NCBI GenBank assembly: GCA_963971305.1
Contig: OZ020314.1
Span: 1,922,001 to 1,986,000 of the forward strand
Direction: 5' to 3'
DNA: 64,000 nt
Source: Arcuatula senhousia
Taxonomy: Eukaryota; Mollusca; Bivalvia; Mytilida; Mytilidae
The notes under the pieces are model-generated. The model did not search any database. It was not told the origin of the DNA and was given only the letters and a program-made list of their open reading frames with translations. Each line of letters starts with the position of its first letter. The stretch's first letter is position 1. A program made the position numbers and the translations under genes. Positions 1 through 11,331 of this stretch are shown here, piece after piece.

Positions 1-880
1 GGCTGCCATATCAAAGATGGCCGCCATTTTACGTAAAAAAAGTCGCGTTTTCTGATTTAAACAAAAATTTATTTTACGCCATATTATAGCATGGCATGTT
101 GAGGCGTGACAAAAAAAATGTCGAAAAATTCAAAATGGCCGCCATTTCCCGTAAAAATTGAACATTCTCCGATTTTAACGAAACTTTATATTTAAGGTAT
201 ATGAAGGATGGCCAGTTCATACGCGGAGTAAGAAATGTCGAAAAATTCATAATGGCCGCCACTTCCTGTAAAAATGAAAAATTTTCCGATTTCCACGAAA
301 ATTTATATTTAGGTGTTTCAAAGGATGGCGAGTTCAAAAAGTTCAAAAAATTCAAAATGGCCGCCACTTCCAAAATTTTTTTTTTTTTCAAAATTTTAAC
401 AAAATTTTATTTTTAAGAGTTTTGAAGGATGACCGATTCAAAAATTTCAAAAAATTCAAAATGGCCGCCATTTCCCGTAAAAATTGAACATTATCCGATT
501 TTAACAAATCTTTATATTTAAGGAATATGAAGGATGGCGAGTTGATTTGAGAGGTCAGAAATGTCGAAAAATTCAAAATGGCCGCCATTTTCCGTAAAAA
601 GTGAACATTCTCAGATTTTAACAAAACTTTATATTTAGGAGTTTCAAATGATGGCAAGTTCAAAAATTCCAAAAAAATCAAAATGGCTGCCACTTCCATA
701 ATTATTGAAAATTCTCAGATTTTAACGAAACTTGATATTTTAGGTGTTTGAAGGATGGCGAGTGGGAATATGGAGTCAAATATTAAAAAAATCATTAAAA
801 TGGCTGCCGACAGTGTCAAATATGTCGTAAAAGATAAGGCAACGGTCGACATCTGCTATTGCTGGCAATGGCAATTCTAG
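1..880 (+). mobile_element. Helitron-like element, family A (copy A1, 5' end outside the window)
   Basis: The body is a tandem series of units of about 100-120 bp, each with a TCGAAAAATTCAAAATGGCC core followed by a CTTCC..TAAAAATTGAACATTCTCCGATTTT-like stretch. The 3' end reads CGGTCGACAT (842-852), then a small hairpin around ATTGCTGGCAAT, then CTAG (877-880) followed by TT. CGGTCGACAT is the inverse of the 5' tip ATGTCGACCG seen in the full copy at 13421. Position 1 corresponds to about 130 bp inside copy A5, so the head is cut by the window. No transposase is encoded; the small ORFs are by-products of the repeat. Confidence 0.75.
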
Positions 881-890
881 TTATTATTAT

Positions 891-1333
891 TCTTCTGATT
901 CTTTATCGTAAAGTTGTCCTCCCTAATACAAGAAAGGGGTTCAAGGAAATTGAATAACACTTGTTGGATTGGATAGTGGGTCACTAAAAGGCGTGCATCC
1001 AAGTTTTGAAATTTTCAAGATGGCCGCCGTTTCAAAATGGTGGCCATCGGAAAAAGTGGGCGGAAAATTTTTTTTCATCGGATCGTCTTGAAAATTAGTC
1101 ATCTGGGTGAAGCGGGTATGCTGAATTCAAATCTGCGACCGGATTTGAAATCCGACTTCCGGTTTCAAAATGGCGGCCGTTTTACTACACCCGCCCCCCA
1201 AAAACGTCAACTTTGTCCGATTTCAACGAAATTTGATTTCTAGACTTATTTTGATGTACTGATTTGAATGGAATACTATCCAAGGCGATTTTGGGCGACT
1301 TATGTGTTGGCATCCCAACACAATCAGCACTAG
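891..1333 (+). mobile_element. Helitron-like element, family B (copy B1, lacking its 5' hairpin)
   Basis: Starts TCTTCTGATTCTTTATCG and ends with TTTTGGGCGACTT, the perfect hairpin TGTGTTGGCATCCCAACACA (8-bp stem, CATC loop) and CAGCACTAG followed by TT. Compared with full-length B4 (3415-3940) it lacks the 5' hairpin module. The body carries paired ATGGCCGCC and ATGGCGGCC blocks. It begins 10 bp after the CTAG of A1, so the two are stacked tail to head. Confidence 0.8.
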
Positions 1334-1338
1334 TTATT

Positions 1339-1457
1339 AAGTCGCCCAAAACAAAGTTTGGGAGACTTATTGTTTTTGCACCGTTTCTTATTAAGTCGCC
1401 CAAAACGAAGTTTGGGAGACTTATTGTTTTTGCACCGTTTCTTATTATTATTATTAT
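1339..1457 (+). repeat. Two solo 5' modules of family B
   Basis: Two nearly identical units of about 54 bp (1339 and 1393), each AAGTCGCCCAAAAC followed by GTTTGGGAGACTTATTG and TTTTTGCACCGTTTCTTATTA. Each is an imperfect hairpin identical to the first ~55 bp of B4 but with no element body behind it. They lie directly between B1 and element E. Confidence 0.7.
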
Positions 1458-2018
1458 ATCTCCCAAACACTATGTTTGGGAGATATATTGTTTTTACTCT
1501 GTTTCTTATTATTATTATTATTCTTTTTTTTTCTTCTTCCGACCATGAACGTGTCTGCACCACATCTCATAAAATTACTGAATGGATCTTTCTGAAATTT
1601 TGTATGGTGGTAGAATGAGTCCCAGAGGTGTGCATGCAATTTTCGAAATGTTCAAAATGGCCACCGTTTCCATGGAAACAGGGAAAGGTCAAAATATAGG
1701 ACATTGCGATATCTCGGTTACCTAGGTGCACAGGGTTCTGAAATTTTGTAGGAGAGTAGAGCAAAAGGAGCTCTTTAATAATATGAAAAAAAAATTTGAA
1801 GCGATATTTACGGTTTTCGAGTTATTCACGAAAATACGATTTTTCGGGCCCAAAAATGGGAAAATGTCAAAATGCTACGATTTCGACAAAATTTGGTATA
1901 TAGGGGTTTCAAATGATGACGATTTAGAATACGATGTCAAAGTTTATGCAACAGTGACAATATGCGTACGTTTGGGAGATATTTTTGTGTTGGGCATCCC
2001 CAACACAGTCAGCACTAG
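1458..2018 (+). mobile_element. Helitron-like element, family E (full length, 561 bp)
   Basis: The 5' end is the hairpin ATCTCCCAAACA...TGTTTGGGAGAT (1458-1485), followed by ATATTGTTTTTAC and an ATT-rich run. An inverted copy of the tip, TTTGGGAGAT, lies at 1971-1980. It is followed by a GTGTTGGG-CATC-CCCAACAC hairpin (1987-2006) and CTAG (2015-2018) then TT. Both ends are therefore present. The body has an ATGGCCACCG block and no recognisable protein. Confidence 0.78.
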
Positions 2019-2034
2019 TTATTATTATTATTAT

Positions 2035-2479
2035 TCTTCTGATTCTTTATCGTAAAGTTGTCCTCCCTAATACAAGAAAATGGTCCAAGGAAATTGAATA
2101 ACACTTGTGAGATTGGATAGTGGGTCACTCAAAGTTGTGTAATGCACTTTTAAAATTTTCAAGATGGCCACCGTTTCAAAATGGCGGCCATCGGAAAAAG
2201 TGGGCGGAAAATTTTTTTTCATCGGATCGTCCTGAAAATTGGTCATCTGGGTGAGTGGGTATGCTGAACTCAAATCTGCGACCGGATTTGAAATCCGACT
2301 TACGGTTTCAAAATGGCGGCCATTTTACTACACCCGCCCCCCCCTAAAAATGTCAACTTTGTCCGATTTCAACGAAATTTGATTTCTAGACTTATTTTGA
2401 TGCACTGATTTGAATGGAACTCTATCCAAGGCGATTTTGGGCGACTTGTGTGTTGGCATCCCAACACAATTATACCTAG
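2035..2479 (+). mobile_element. Helitron-like element, family B (copy B2)
   Basis: Same start (TCTTCTGATTC) and same 3' end as B1, but ends ACACAATTATACCTAG. It contains the fixed block CAAGATGGCC..CGTTTCAAAATGGCGGCC and the GTGGGCGGAAAATTTTTTTTC stretch shared by all B copies. It lies 16 bp after element E. Confidence 0.78.
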
Positions 2480-2953
2480 TTTTTTTTATTTTTATTCTTT
2501 TCCTTACCTTAATCATGAACTTGTCCGCCACATTTTTTGAAAATGCTGTGACCAATCAAGATAAAACCTGCTGAGGTGGGTAGAGGGTCACTCAGAGGTG
2601 TGCAATCCACTTTTGAAATTTTCAAGATGGCCGCCATTTTCAAAATGGCCGCCGTTTAAGATTTTTGGGCCTCTCTCAGATCTCCGAGATGGCTTGATGG
2701 ATTTTAATGAAAATTGGTACACATGTAGAGTGATCCTTCCTGAGCATTATGGCGAAAAAAAAAATTGACGCGAACGCCGCCATTTTAAAATGGCGGCCGT
2801 TTTACCACACCCGCCCCCCAAAAACGTCAACTTTGTCCGATTTCAACGAAATTTGATTTCTAGACTTATTTTGATGCACTGATTTGAATGGAATACTATC
2901 CAAGGCGATTTTGGGCGACTTATGTGTTGGCATCCCAACACAATCAGCACTAG
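2480..2953 (+). mobile_element. Chimeric family B element with a different 5' half
   Basis: The first ~300 bp (a T-rich start, then CTTAATCATGAACTTGTCCGCC and a GGGTCACTCAGAGGTGTGCAAT stretch) differ from the other B copies. From about 2790 onward it is typical B: ATGGCGGCCG, the ACGTCAACTTTGTCCGATTTC stretch, TTTTGGGCGACTT, hairpin TGTGTTGGCATCCCAACACA, CTAG (2950-2953). A head of one subfamily is joined to the tail of another. Confidence 0.6.
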
Positions 2954-2957
2954 TTAT

Positions 2958-3400
2958 TCTTCTGATTCTTTATCGTAAAGTTGTCCTCCCTAATACAAGA
3001 AAGGGGTTCAAGGAAATTGAATAACACTTGTTGGATTGGATAGTTGGTCACTAAAAGGCGTGCATCCAAGTTTTGAAATTTTCAAGATGGCCGCCGTTTC
3101 AAAATGGCGGCCATCGGAAAAAGTGGGCGGAAAATTTTTTTTCATCGGATTGTCTTGAAAATTGGTCATCTGGGTAAAGCGGGTATGTTGAATTCAAATC
3201 TGCGACCGGATTTGAAATCCGACTTCCGGTTTCAAAATGGCGGCCGTTTTACTACACCCGCCCCCCAAAAACGTCAACTTTGTCCGATTTCAACGAAATT
3301 TGATTTCTAGACTTATTTTGATGTACTGATTTGAATGGAATACTATCCAAGGCGATTTTGGGCGACTTATGTGTTGGCATCCCAACACAATCAGCACTAG
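2958..3400 (+). mobile_element. Helitron-like element, family B (copy B3)
   Basis: Nearly identical to B1 over its whole length, including the TCTTCTGATTC start and the CAGCACTAG tail. It begins 4 bp after the previous CTAG. The high identity to B1 suggests recent spread or tandem duplication of a neighbouring pair. Confidence 0.8.
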
Positions 3401-3414
3401 TTATTATTATTATT

Positions 3415-3463
3415 AAGTCGCCCAAAACGAAGTTTGGGAGACTTATTGTTTTTGCACCGTTTC

Positions 3464-3496
<33 letters not shown>

Positions 3497-3940
3497 TTCT
3501 GATTCTTTATCGTAAAGTTGTCCTCCCTAATACAAGAAAACGGTTCAAGGAAATTGAATAACACTTGTTGGATTGGATAGTGGGTCACTCAAAGGCGTGT
3601 AATCAAGTTTTGAACATTTCAAGATGGCCGCCGTTTCAAAATGGCGGCCGTCGGAAAAAGTGGGCGGAAAATTTTTTTTCATCGGATCGTCTTGAAAATT
3701 GGTAACCTGGGTAAAGCGGGTATGCTGAATTCAAATCTGCGACCAGATTTGAAATCGGACTTCCGATTTCAAAATGACGGCCATTTTACTACACCCGCCC
3801 CCCTTAAAAATGTGAACTTTTTCCGATTTCAATGAAATTTGATTTCTCTACATATTTTATTGTACTGAATGGGAAGAAAAAGTATCCAAGGCGATTTTGG
3901 GCGACTTGTGTGTTGGCATCCCAACACAAATTATAGCTAG
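3415..3940 (+). mobile_element. Helitron-like element, family B (full-length copy B4, 526 bp)
   Basis: The most complete B copy. Its 5' hairpin is AAGTCGCCCAAAAC..GTTTGGGAGACTT, followed by ATTGTTTTTGCACC, an ATT microsatellite (about 3463-3494), TCTTCTGATTC and the body. TTTTGGGCGACTT near the 3' end is the inverse of the first 13 bases. Then come the terminal hairpin (3909-3928) and CTAG (3937-3940) plus TT. No coding capacity. Confidence 0.82.
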
Positions 3941-3944
3941 TTAT

Positions 3945-4388
3945 TCTTCTGATTCTTAATCATGAAGCTGTCCTCCCTAATACAAGAAAACGGTTCAAGG
4001 AAATTGAATAACACTTGTTGTATTGGATAGTGGGTTACCTAAAGATGTGCAATCAAGTTTTGAAATTTTCAAGATGGCCGCCGTTTCAAAATGGCGGCCG
4101 TCGGAAAAAGTGGGCGGAAATTTTTTTTTCATCGGATCGTCTTGAAAATTGGTCATCTGGGTAAAGCGGGTATGCTGAGTTCAAATCTGCGACCGGATTT
4201 GAAATCCGACTTACGGTTTTAAAATGGCGGCTATTTTACTACACCCACCCCCCCAAAAACGTCAACTTTGTCAGATTTCAACGAAATTTGATTTCTAGAC
4301 TTATTTTGATGCACTGATTTGAATGGAACTGTATCAAAGGCGATTTTGGGCGACTTGTGTGTTGGCATCCCAACACAATTATACCTAG
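3945..4388 (+). mobile_element. Helitron-like element, family B (copy B5)
   Basis: Same body and 3' hairpin as the other B copies, ending ATTATACCTAG (CTAG 4385-4388). It starts within 5 bp of the end of B4 and closes the first stack; unique sequence follows. Confidence 0.78.
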
Positions 4389-6369
4389 TTATTATTTTTT
4401 TTTTTTATTATTACAAGTGTGACCGTGTATATAAATATACAAAGGGTTTTTGATTTCTTTCAAATATTCATGTATTGTCCACTAAAATGTATGCACTGTT
4501 TTATGATTAACAGGTACTGGCTACCCTTTCAGATAGCCTGAAATGCAGTTAAATATTGTTAATTTTTTATCCCAGTTATGACAAAGTTTTACCTGGGTGT
4601 CCAGTTCATTCTCGCTTCCTCATGAGTTCATGTTGCTGATAGCGGTTTTGACGGTTGTATAATGTTTTTTGCTTGTTGTATTGTTTGAATAAGTGATTAT
4701 TTTCGTCATTCGATTGTGGCTTTAGGAACATACAGATGAAACGCTTTAGATTTTGTTATGTACTGATACTTAAGCAACTGCATACCAAATATTAATAGTG
4801 TATACCATAACTTGTTAAACAAATTAGACCATCATTGCCCACAGGCTAGGCAAGAAGTCTAGCAAATTCAAAGATTGACTTAAGAATAGTTGAACAACAT
4901 ACAGATGACAGACAACAAGAAAAAAATCCGTAGAATAATAGTTAAAGAATGATGCAAAAACAAATAAAAGCTTCCACCTAATATAGTGTTTTTATTTATT
5001 CATATGACATTTATCTTTGATATACAAAAGTGTCGTGTCCTCCCTCCAGGAAAAAAAAGCTGACAAAAGTAAACAAATGCTATGGATCGAAGTCATTGAA
5101 ATATCTATGTTTGTTGAAGGTGAATAGAGTCCATTCTCTTTAATACGTGCATAGACAAGTTAATGGTAAGCCTCCCCAATCAGGTTTTAGTTTCCATTTT
5201 TTCACACAGTCATATGTCTATCTTTTTATTATATAATCGGTCTGACGGCCTAGTTGAGTAAAAAAATATTCCTGCAATGGTTTCCTGACATGGTCGAATT
5301 CCTCTGTCAGTATGTGTGCTTCTTTTACTTCTACAAGACCCATTTTACATATATTTCCATCAACTGAACATTAAAACTGTCTATTATCTGTATTGCGAAA
5401 CTTGACTGTTTGTCCTCAGTGCTTTTAGGTACATTTCTACAATAAATAAATAAAAATAATAATAGACTCAACGTTTTAACTTTTACTAATTGAACGGCTA
5501 CATGGAATGATGCGGTTATTTGAATGGTTAAAACTCGACCTTTGTTTAAATCTGCGACATCCCTTTGAAAAGAAAACATGTTTTAATATAAGGATAAAAT
5601 GCTTCAGTCTATAGTGGAATGAGTTCACATAGAAATAAATCGGTTACATTTGTTTTTTTATATTTTAAATAGACGATATCGAGATGTGGAATAAGTGTAC
5701 GCGACACAACAAACATAAACAAACAGCAATTCAAAAAATCACAACGGAAAACAGCATACACTAAACACAAACATACATAAGCAATATTTCAACCGGTTAA
5801 CTTCTTACAAATTGATCAAAAGACTTTATAAATGTTTATAAAAAGTTCCATGAAAAATTATGCATCTTGATTTAAATCACGTTTTATAAGAAACATACGA
5901 TTTGAACAGAGGCGGGCTTGTTTATTTTCCTCAAAGTTTTGCATGATGCCAAATATTTTGGTAGCAAAGTTTAAATAATGGATCAACGACAAAAATGGTA
6001 AGATTTCGTTAAACATGACAGGAAGTAGATGATCAACACACCTAAAATCAAAGTCCAAGTTAATGTAAACCTTCCCACTTTTTTCTTTTGTGAGGGTTAC
6101 CATTCCAGCCTGTTGACCTCAAAGGAGCAAAAAAATTCTTTCAAACACACTTTCACTTATCTTTTTGTATACTTTCATATATATCAATGTGTTTCAGGAT
6201 ACTTCAATCTAATATGTTGATAAATTTCCAGATAAACCCTTAAAGTAAATAAGGATATTTTCATTTTTACGCTAGTCTTAAACTTTATAAAATTCAATAT
6301 CATAACTTTAAAAACGTTAATTATAATGTAAGACTTCGAAAGTTGATATGATAATTGATTATGGTGTAA
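4389..6369. other. AT-rich intergenic or intronic sequence, no gene seen
   Basis: No convincing exon, RNA gene or mobile-element end was found. Reading frames are short and without recognisable domains. A GATGTGGAATAAGTGTAC stretch near 5694 recurs in similar form near 25453, pointing to a minor dispersed repeat. Confidence 0.5.
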
Positions 6370-6640
6370 AATCTACAGACGCCAGCGCGGCACTCCTCAA
6401 GCGCCGCAAAATGGTTTTGCTACATCCATCGTTGAAAGGAATGGATGGGAATCGTAGCCCAAACGGAGGGTACGTTAGGAGTACGTGTTCTTAACTAATG
6501 TTATAAGAGCTAATGCTAATGCTGCATATATACCAAATATCAAGAGGCTGTGATTAGTAGTTGTTGAGGAAATAATAACGAAAATATTTTTCCAACCGGC
6601 ACGCCGCGCGTCCGAAATTAATAATTTTATTACCGGGATT
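6370..6640 (-). repeat. Diverged fragment of element family J
   Basis: Contains a GCTGCATATATACCAAATAT stretch followed by a TAGTAGTTGTTGAGGAAA-like stretch, matching the internal units of element J at 16860-17406 (ACCAAATATGGAAAGCC...TAGTAGATGAGAAATCTGTTACG). The GC-rich bits CCAGCGCGGC and CACGCCGCGCG flank it. No protein product. Confidence 0.4.
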
Positions 6641-6976
6641 TTTCACTTGAACAAGGCCTAAACTTTTGCCGTTAAATATAACTAATTTTTAACCGCCTTG
6701 AACGAAACAGCAAATCGTTCAAGAAAAATAGTCGACCATAATTAAACCATAATTCGATGTGCAACTATGCTTCATGTACACACACCCACATAAACATAAC
6801 ATCAATTTTGATATTTGAAAAGTTTCCCTCAAATTGTGTAAACATTGTCAATTCTGCATATGCACATTCAGAAGAAAAAGCGATGAAACTTTTTGAATCC
6901 ACACAAAAACGTAATTGATAATATATTTCCTTTTTTTCTCGAAAGGTTATAAGTGTCAAATAAAAATAACAACAAA

Positions 6977-7042
6977 ATTCCAGACAATAAATTTTGTTAC
7001 GCCTGACGCGTGCGCGTTTCGTCTATTTAAGACTCATCAAGT
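6977..7042 (+). repeat. Fragment of the 359-bp repeat family
   Basis: Matches the start of the 359-bp unit at 53603: TTCCAGACAATA, TTACGCCTGACGCG, TTCGTCTATT and AAGACTCATCA in the same order. It is diverged and ends just before the MITE at 7081. Confidence 0.6.
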
Positions 7043-7080
7043 ATTGTACAAACTATTTTTATCAAGGTTCTGACAATTAA

Positions 7081-7272
7081 CTTGAAAGGGGGGAGCTTGT
7101 TTTTTTCCTTAAAAAATATTCTGAAAATTATTTTTGATGAATTTCTGCCATATAAAACAATGATAATAACGAAAAACAAATATTCTGTTGAGACACCTTC
7201 GAAAAAATAAATATTTTTTACCGCGGGGAAAAAATTTTCTGACCAAAACAAAAAACCAAGCCCCCCTTCAAG
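7081..7272. mobile_element. TTAA-flanked MITE, 192 bp
   Basis: Imperfect terminal inverted repeats CTTGAAAGGGGGGAGCTTG and CAAGCCCCCCTTCAAG lie at the two ends, with TTAA directly outside each (7077-7080 and 7273-7276). A TTAA target duplication is the hallmark of piggyBac-type transposition. The inside is AT-rich and non-coding, so it would be mobilised in trans. Confidence 0.65.
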
Positions 7273-7509
7273 TTAAATGGTCTGTCCCTAATAAAATAAA
7301 GTTTAATAAATACATTTTGTAAATCTATAAAAACTAGATCGACGTGTTTGAAAATTTAAATATATATCAAATATAAAATAACGTATAATTATGTTTTCAA
7401 AATGACAAACACTTACCTAAAAAAAGCAGATAAATAAATCCCGAATACATCGATTCATTAATGGTCAGTTTACATAAAAGTGACCACGTGAAATTTCAAT
7501 TGCCTTTTT

Positions 7510-7740
7510 ATACCAAAGGGTCAAACCGGGTGCTCTTGACCTCACACCGGGTTAATCTTTCGGAATATCCTCTAGATACTACCTTTATAAGTATACTGAA
7601 GGGAAAGGTTAAATGAGTGCGTTTCACCAGGTGAATATCTATAAATAACATTGATGTAAACTTGCAAGGGGTCAAACCAGGTGCTGTTGACCTTGCACCG
7701 GGTGAAGCTTTCTGATTGATCTTTCTCAGATATTATTGGT
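7510..7740 (+). repeat. Two-copy direct repeat, period about 150 bp
   Basis: GGGTCAAACCGGGTGCTCTTGACC (7518) recurs as a close variant at 7668, each followed by a CACCGGGT..A(G)CTTTCNGA stretch. Diverged; no function seen. Confidence 0.5.
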
Positions 7741-8011
7741 TGATTGAAACTGGGAAATCCCCTAGTACATTTCTGTCTTGCTGGTGAGGATAATGGCTTC
7801 CATGACCTAATTTAAAACCTGTCCGCTTCAAAAGTTTACAGGCCGATTGCAATTTTATTACAACTTTTATCAAAATTATCTTACACTTGATTCTAGAAAA
7901 AACATGTCTTAATCCAATGGTGTTTTTATTTTTTTGCTGCAACATATAATAAAGGCTAAACTATCAAAAGAAGTTTTTACCACATTAATTTGTATATTTA
8001 TATATAATTAT

Positions 8012-9486
8012 TCTTAGTATTCTTTAGTGTGAACTTGTCCGCTCGATTTAAAGAACATCTTTAAAGGTAGGAAGCTGAAACTTCATATGTCAAGAGTATG
8101 GAGTGTGAAATTGTGTAATCAGATTTTTTCGTCAAAATCAAACAACCCCTTATAGGGTAAAAAGGGGCCTGAAAATGGCTCCTCAAAATCAAAGTTGAAT
8201 TTTTACTGGCATTTCCAAACCGGCTAGATTAGGAAAAATTCCTTTCACTATGTAGTAGGTATACATAAGAGGTATCATACAAAAAACAAATTTGAAAATC
8301 GGATTTACCATTTTCAAAATTTTGCAAAAATTCGAAAAAAGGGGAGATAATTGAATACCACATTATTCGAAATTATATCAAATCTTTAGTATTTCTAGGT
8401 AAAAAATTTTTTAATGAAGTAATGATGAAGACTTTAAATTACTATATGTAGGGAATAGTGATATGCCAAGATGATTTCTTGGTCTCAAAAAATTTATGAA
8501 CGGTCAATTACAAAATGGCTGACTGTTTCCCCCTAAAATTGAAACTTGCTCCGAATTTGATGAAAATTGGTTTGTAAGGTAATAGTGATAAGCCGAGTTC
8601 ATTTTGAATCAAATTTTTTTTTATCGACCGCCATTTTCAAAATGGCCGCCACTTCCGATAAAAATTCGACTTGCTCTGATTTAAACAAAAATTGATATCT
8701 AGTGGGAATTGAAGTGCGTTGTCGAAAATGTCGAAAAATTCAAAATGGCCGCCACTTTCAGTAAAAATTCAACTTGCTCAGATTTTTACGAAAATTGATA
8801 TCTAGAGGTTTTATAGCAAGGGCGAATTTATGTGCGTTGTCGAAAATGTCGAAAAATGGTCGCCACTTCCGGTAAAAATTTAACTTGCTCAGATTTTAAC
8901 GAAAATTGATATTTAGGGGTTTTATAGCATGGCCAATTTATGAGTGTTGTCGAAAAAGTCGAAAAATTCAAAATGGCCGCCACTTCCGGTAAAAATTCAA
9001 CTTGCTCAGATTTTAACGAAAATTGATATTTAGGGGTTTTATAGCATGGCAAATTTATGAGTGTTGTCGAAATATTCAAAATGGCCACCACTTCCGGTAA
9101 AAATTCAACTTGCTCCGATTTAAACGAAAATTGATATCGAGAGTTTTTAAAGGATGCCGAATAGAAGTGTGTTGTCGAAAATGTCGAAAAATTCAAAATG
9201 GTTGCCACTTCCGGTAAAAATTCAACTTGCTCAGATTTTAACGAAAATTGCTATCTAGGGGTTTTATAGCATGGCAAATTAATGAGGGTTGTCGAAAATG
9301 TCGAAAAATTCTAAATGGCCGCCACTTCCAGTAAAATTTAACTTATTCCGATTTTAACAAAAATTGATATCTAAGCATTATAATTGATGGCAAACAGAAA
9401 AATGTTATCAACTAAGCCAGATATAAACAAAGAGGGGTACGTGAGGGGACATTTGTGACTTGCTTTGCGATCACAATTATACCTAG
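8012..9486 (+). mobile_element. Helitron-like element, family C (copy C1, 1475 bp)
   Basis: Starts TCTTAGTATTCTTTAGTG. The body ends in seven or eight tandem units of roughly 115 bp with core TCGAAAA(A)TTCAAAATGGCC, GCCACTTCCGGTAAAAATTC and a GATATCTAGGGGTTTTATAG segment. The 3' end has hairpin TTGTGA-(c)-TTGC-TTT-GCGA-TCACAA (9453-9476), then ATTATACCTAG (CTAG 9483-9486) and TT. The reverse-strand ORFs in the repeat merely read the tandem units. Confidence 0.78.
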
Positions 9487-9490
9487 TTAT

Positions 9491-10879
9491 TCTTAGTATT
9501 CTTTAGTGTGAACTTGTCCGCTCGATTTAAAGAACATCTTTAAAGGTAGGAAGCTGAAACTTCATATGTCAAGAGTATGGAGTGTGAAATTGTGTAATCA
9601 GATTTTTTCGTCAAAATCAAACGACCCCTTATAGGGTAAAAAGGGGCCTGAAAATGGCTCCTCAAAATCAAAGTTGAATTTTTACTGGCATTTCCAAACC
9701 GGCTAGATTAGGGAAAATTCCTTTCACTATGTAGTAGGTATATAAAAGAGGTATCATATCAAAAAAAAAATTTGAAAATCGGACTTACCGTTTTCAAAAT
9801 TTTGCAAAAATTCGAAAAAAGGGGCGATAATTGAATACCACATTATTCGAAATTATATCAAATCTTTAGTATTTCTAGGTATAATTTTATTATTGAAGTA
9901 AAGATGAAAATTTTAAATTACTATATGACGGTTATAGTAATATGCCAAGATGTTTTCTTTGTCTCAAAAAATTTTTGGTCGTCAATTACAAAATGGCTGA
10001 CTGTTTCCCGCCAAAATTGAAACTTGCTCCAAATTTGATGAAAATTGGTTTGTAAGGTAATAGTGATATGCCGAGTTCATTTTTGGAATCGAAATTTTTT
10101 TATCGACCGCCATTCTAAAAATGGCCGCCACTTCCGGTAAAAATTCGACTTGCTCTGATTTAAACAAAAATTGACATCGAGGGGTTTTAAAGGATGCCGA
10201 ATTGAAGTGCGTTGTCGAAAATGTCGAAAAATTCAAAATGGCCGCCACTTCCGGTAAAAATTCAACTTGCTCAGATTTTAATGAAAATTGATATTTAGGG
10301 GTTTTATAGCATGGCGAATTAATGAGTGTTGTCGAAAATGTTGAAAAATTCAAAATGGCCGCCACTTCCGGTAAAAATTCAACTTGCTCCAATTTAAACG
10401 AAAATTGATATCGAGGGGTTTTAAAGGATGCCGAATAGAAGTGTGTTGTCGAAAATGTCGAAAAATTCAAAATGGCCGCCACTTCCGGTAAAAAATCAAC
10501 TTGCTCAGATTTTAACGAAAATTGCTATCTAGGGGTTTTATAGCATGGTGAATTTATGAGGGTTGTCGAAAATATCGAAAAATTCAAAATGGCCGCCACT
10601 TCCGGTAAAAATTCAATGTGCTCCGATTTTAACGAAAATTGATATCTAGGGGTTTTAAAAGATAGCGAATTGAGGCGTGAAGTCGAAAATGTTGAAAAAA
10701 TTCAAAATGGCCGCCACTTCTGGTAAAAATTCAACTTGCCCCGATTTTAACGAAAATTGATATCTATGCTTTATATTGGATGGCGAACAGAAAAATGTTC
10801 TTGAATAAGCCGGATATTAACAAAGAGGGGTACGTGAGGGGACATTTGTGACTCGCTTTGCGATCACAATTATACCTAG
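9491..10879 (+). mobile_element. Helitron-like element, family C (copy C2, 1389 bp)
   Basis: A second, closely similar C copy beginning 4 bp after C1. Same start and leader (GAACTTGTCCGCTCGATTTA), a tandem-unit body, hairpin TTGTGA-c-TCGC-TTT-GCGA-TCACAA (10846-10869; ten paired bases with one bulge) and CTAG (10876-10879) followed by TT. The number and order of tandem units differ from C1. Confidence 0.8.
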
Positions 10880-10883
10880 TTAT

Positions 10884-11327
10884 TCTTCTGATTCTTTATC
10901 GAGAATTTGTCCTCCCTAATACAAGAAAACAGTCCAAGGAAATTGAATAACACTTGTGAGATTGGATAGTGGGTCATTCAAAGTTGTGTAATGCACTTTT
11001 AAAATTTTCAAGATGGCCGCCGTTTCAAAATGGCGGCCATCGGAAAAAGTGGGCGGAAAATTTTTTTTCTTCGGATCGTCTTGAAAATTGGTCATCTGGG
11101 TAAAGCGGGTATGCTGAGCTCAAATCTGCGACCGGATTTGGAATCCGACTTACGGTTTCAAAATGGCGGCCATTTTACTACACCCGCCCCCCTAAAAACG
11201 TCAACTTTGTCCAATTTCAACGAAATTTGATTTCTAGACTTACTTTGATGCACTGATTTGAATGGAACTCTATCCAAGGCGATTTTGGGCAACTTGTGTG
11301 TTGGCATCCCAACACAATTATACCTAG
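10884..11327 (+). mobile_element. Helitron-like element, family B (copy B6)
   Basis: Closely resembles B2 along its length: TCTTCTGATTC start, CAAGATGGCC and CAAAATGGCGGCC blocks, terminal hairpin and ATTATACCTAG end (CTAG 11324-11327). It sits between a C element and an A element, each abutting within 5 bp. Confidence 0.8.
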
Positions 11328-11331
11328 TTAT

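Noticed and set aside
8828..10482. Minus-strand ORFs of 126-166 codons with repeated FSTF.. and FLPEVAAIL-like text
   Set aside because: They simply read the ~115-bp tandem units of family C elements backwards; they carry no independent protein signature and differ between copies by frameshift.
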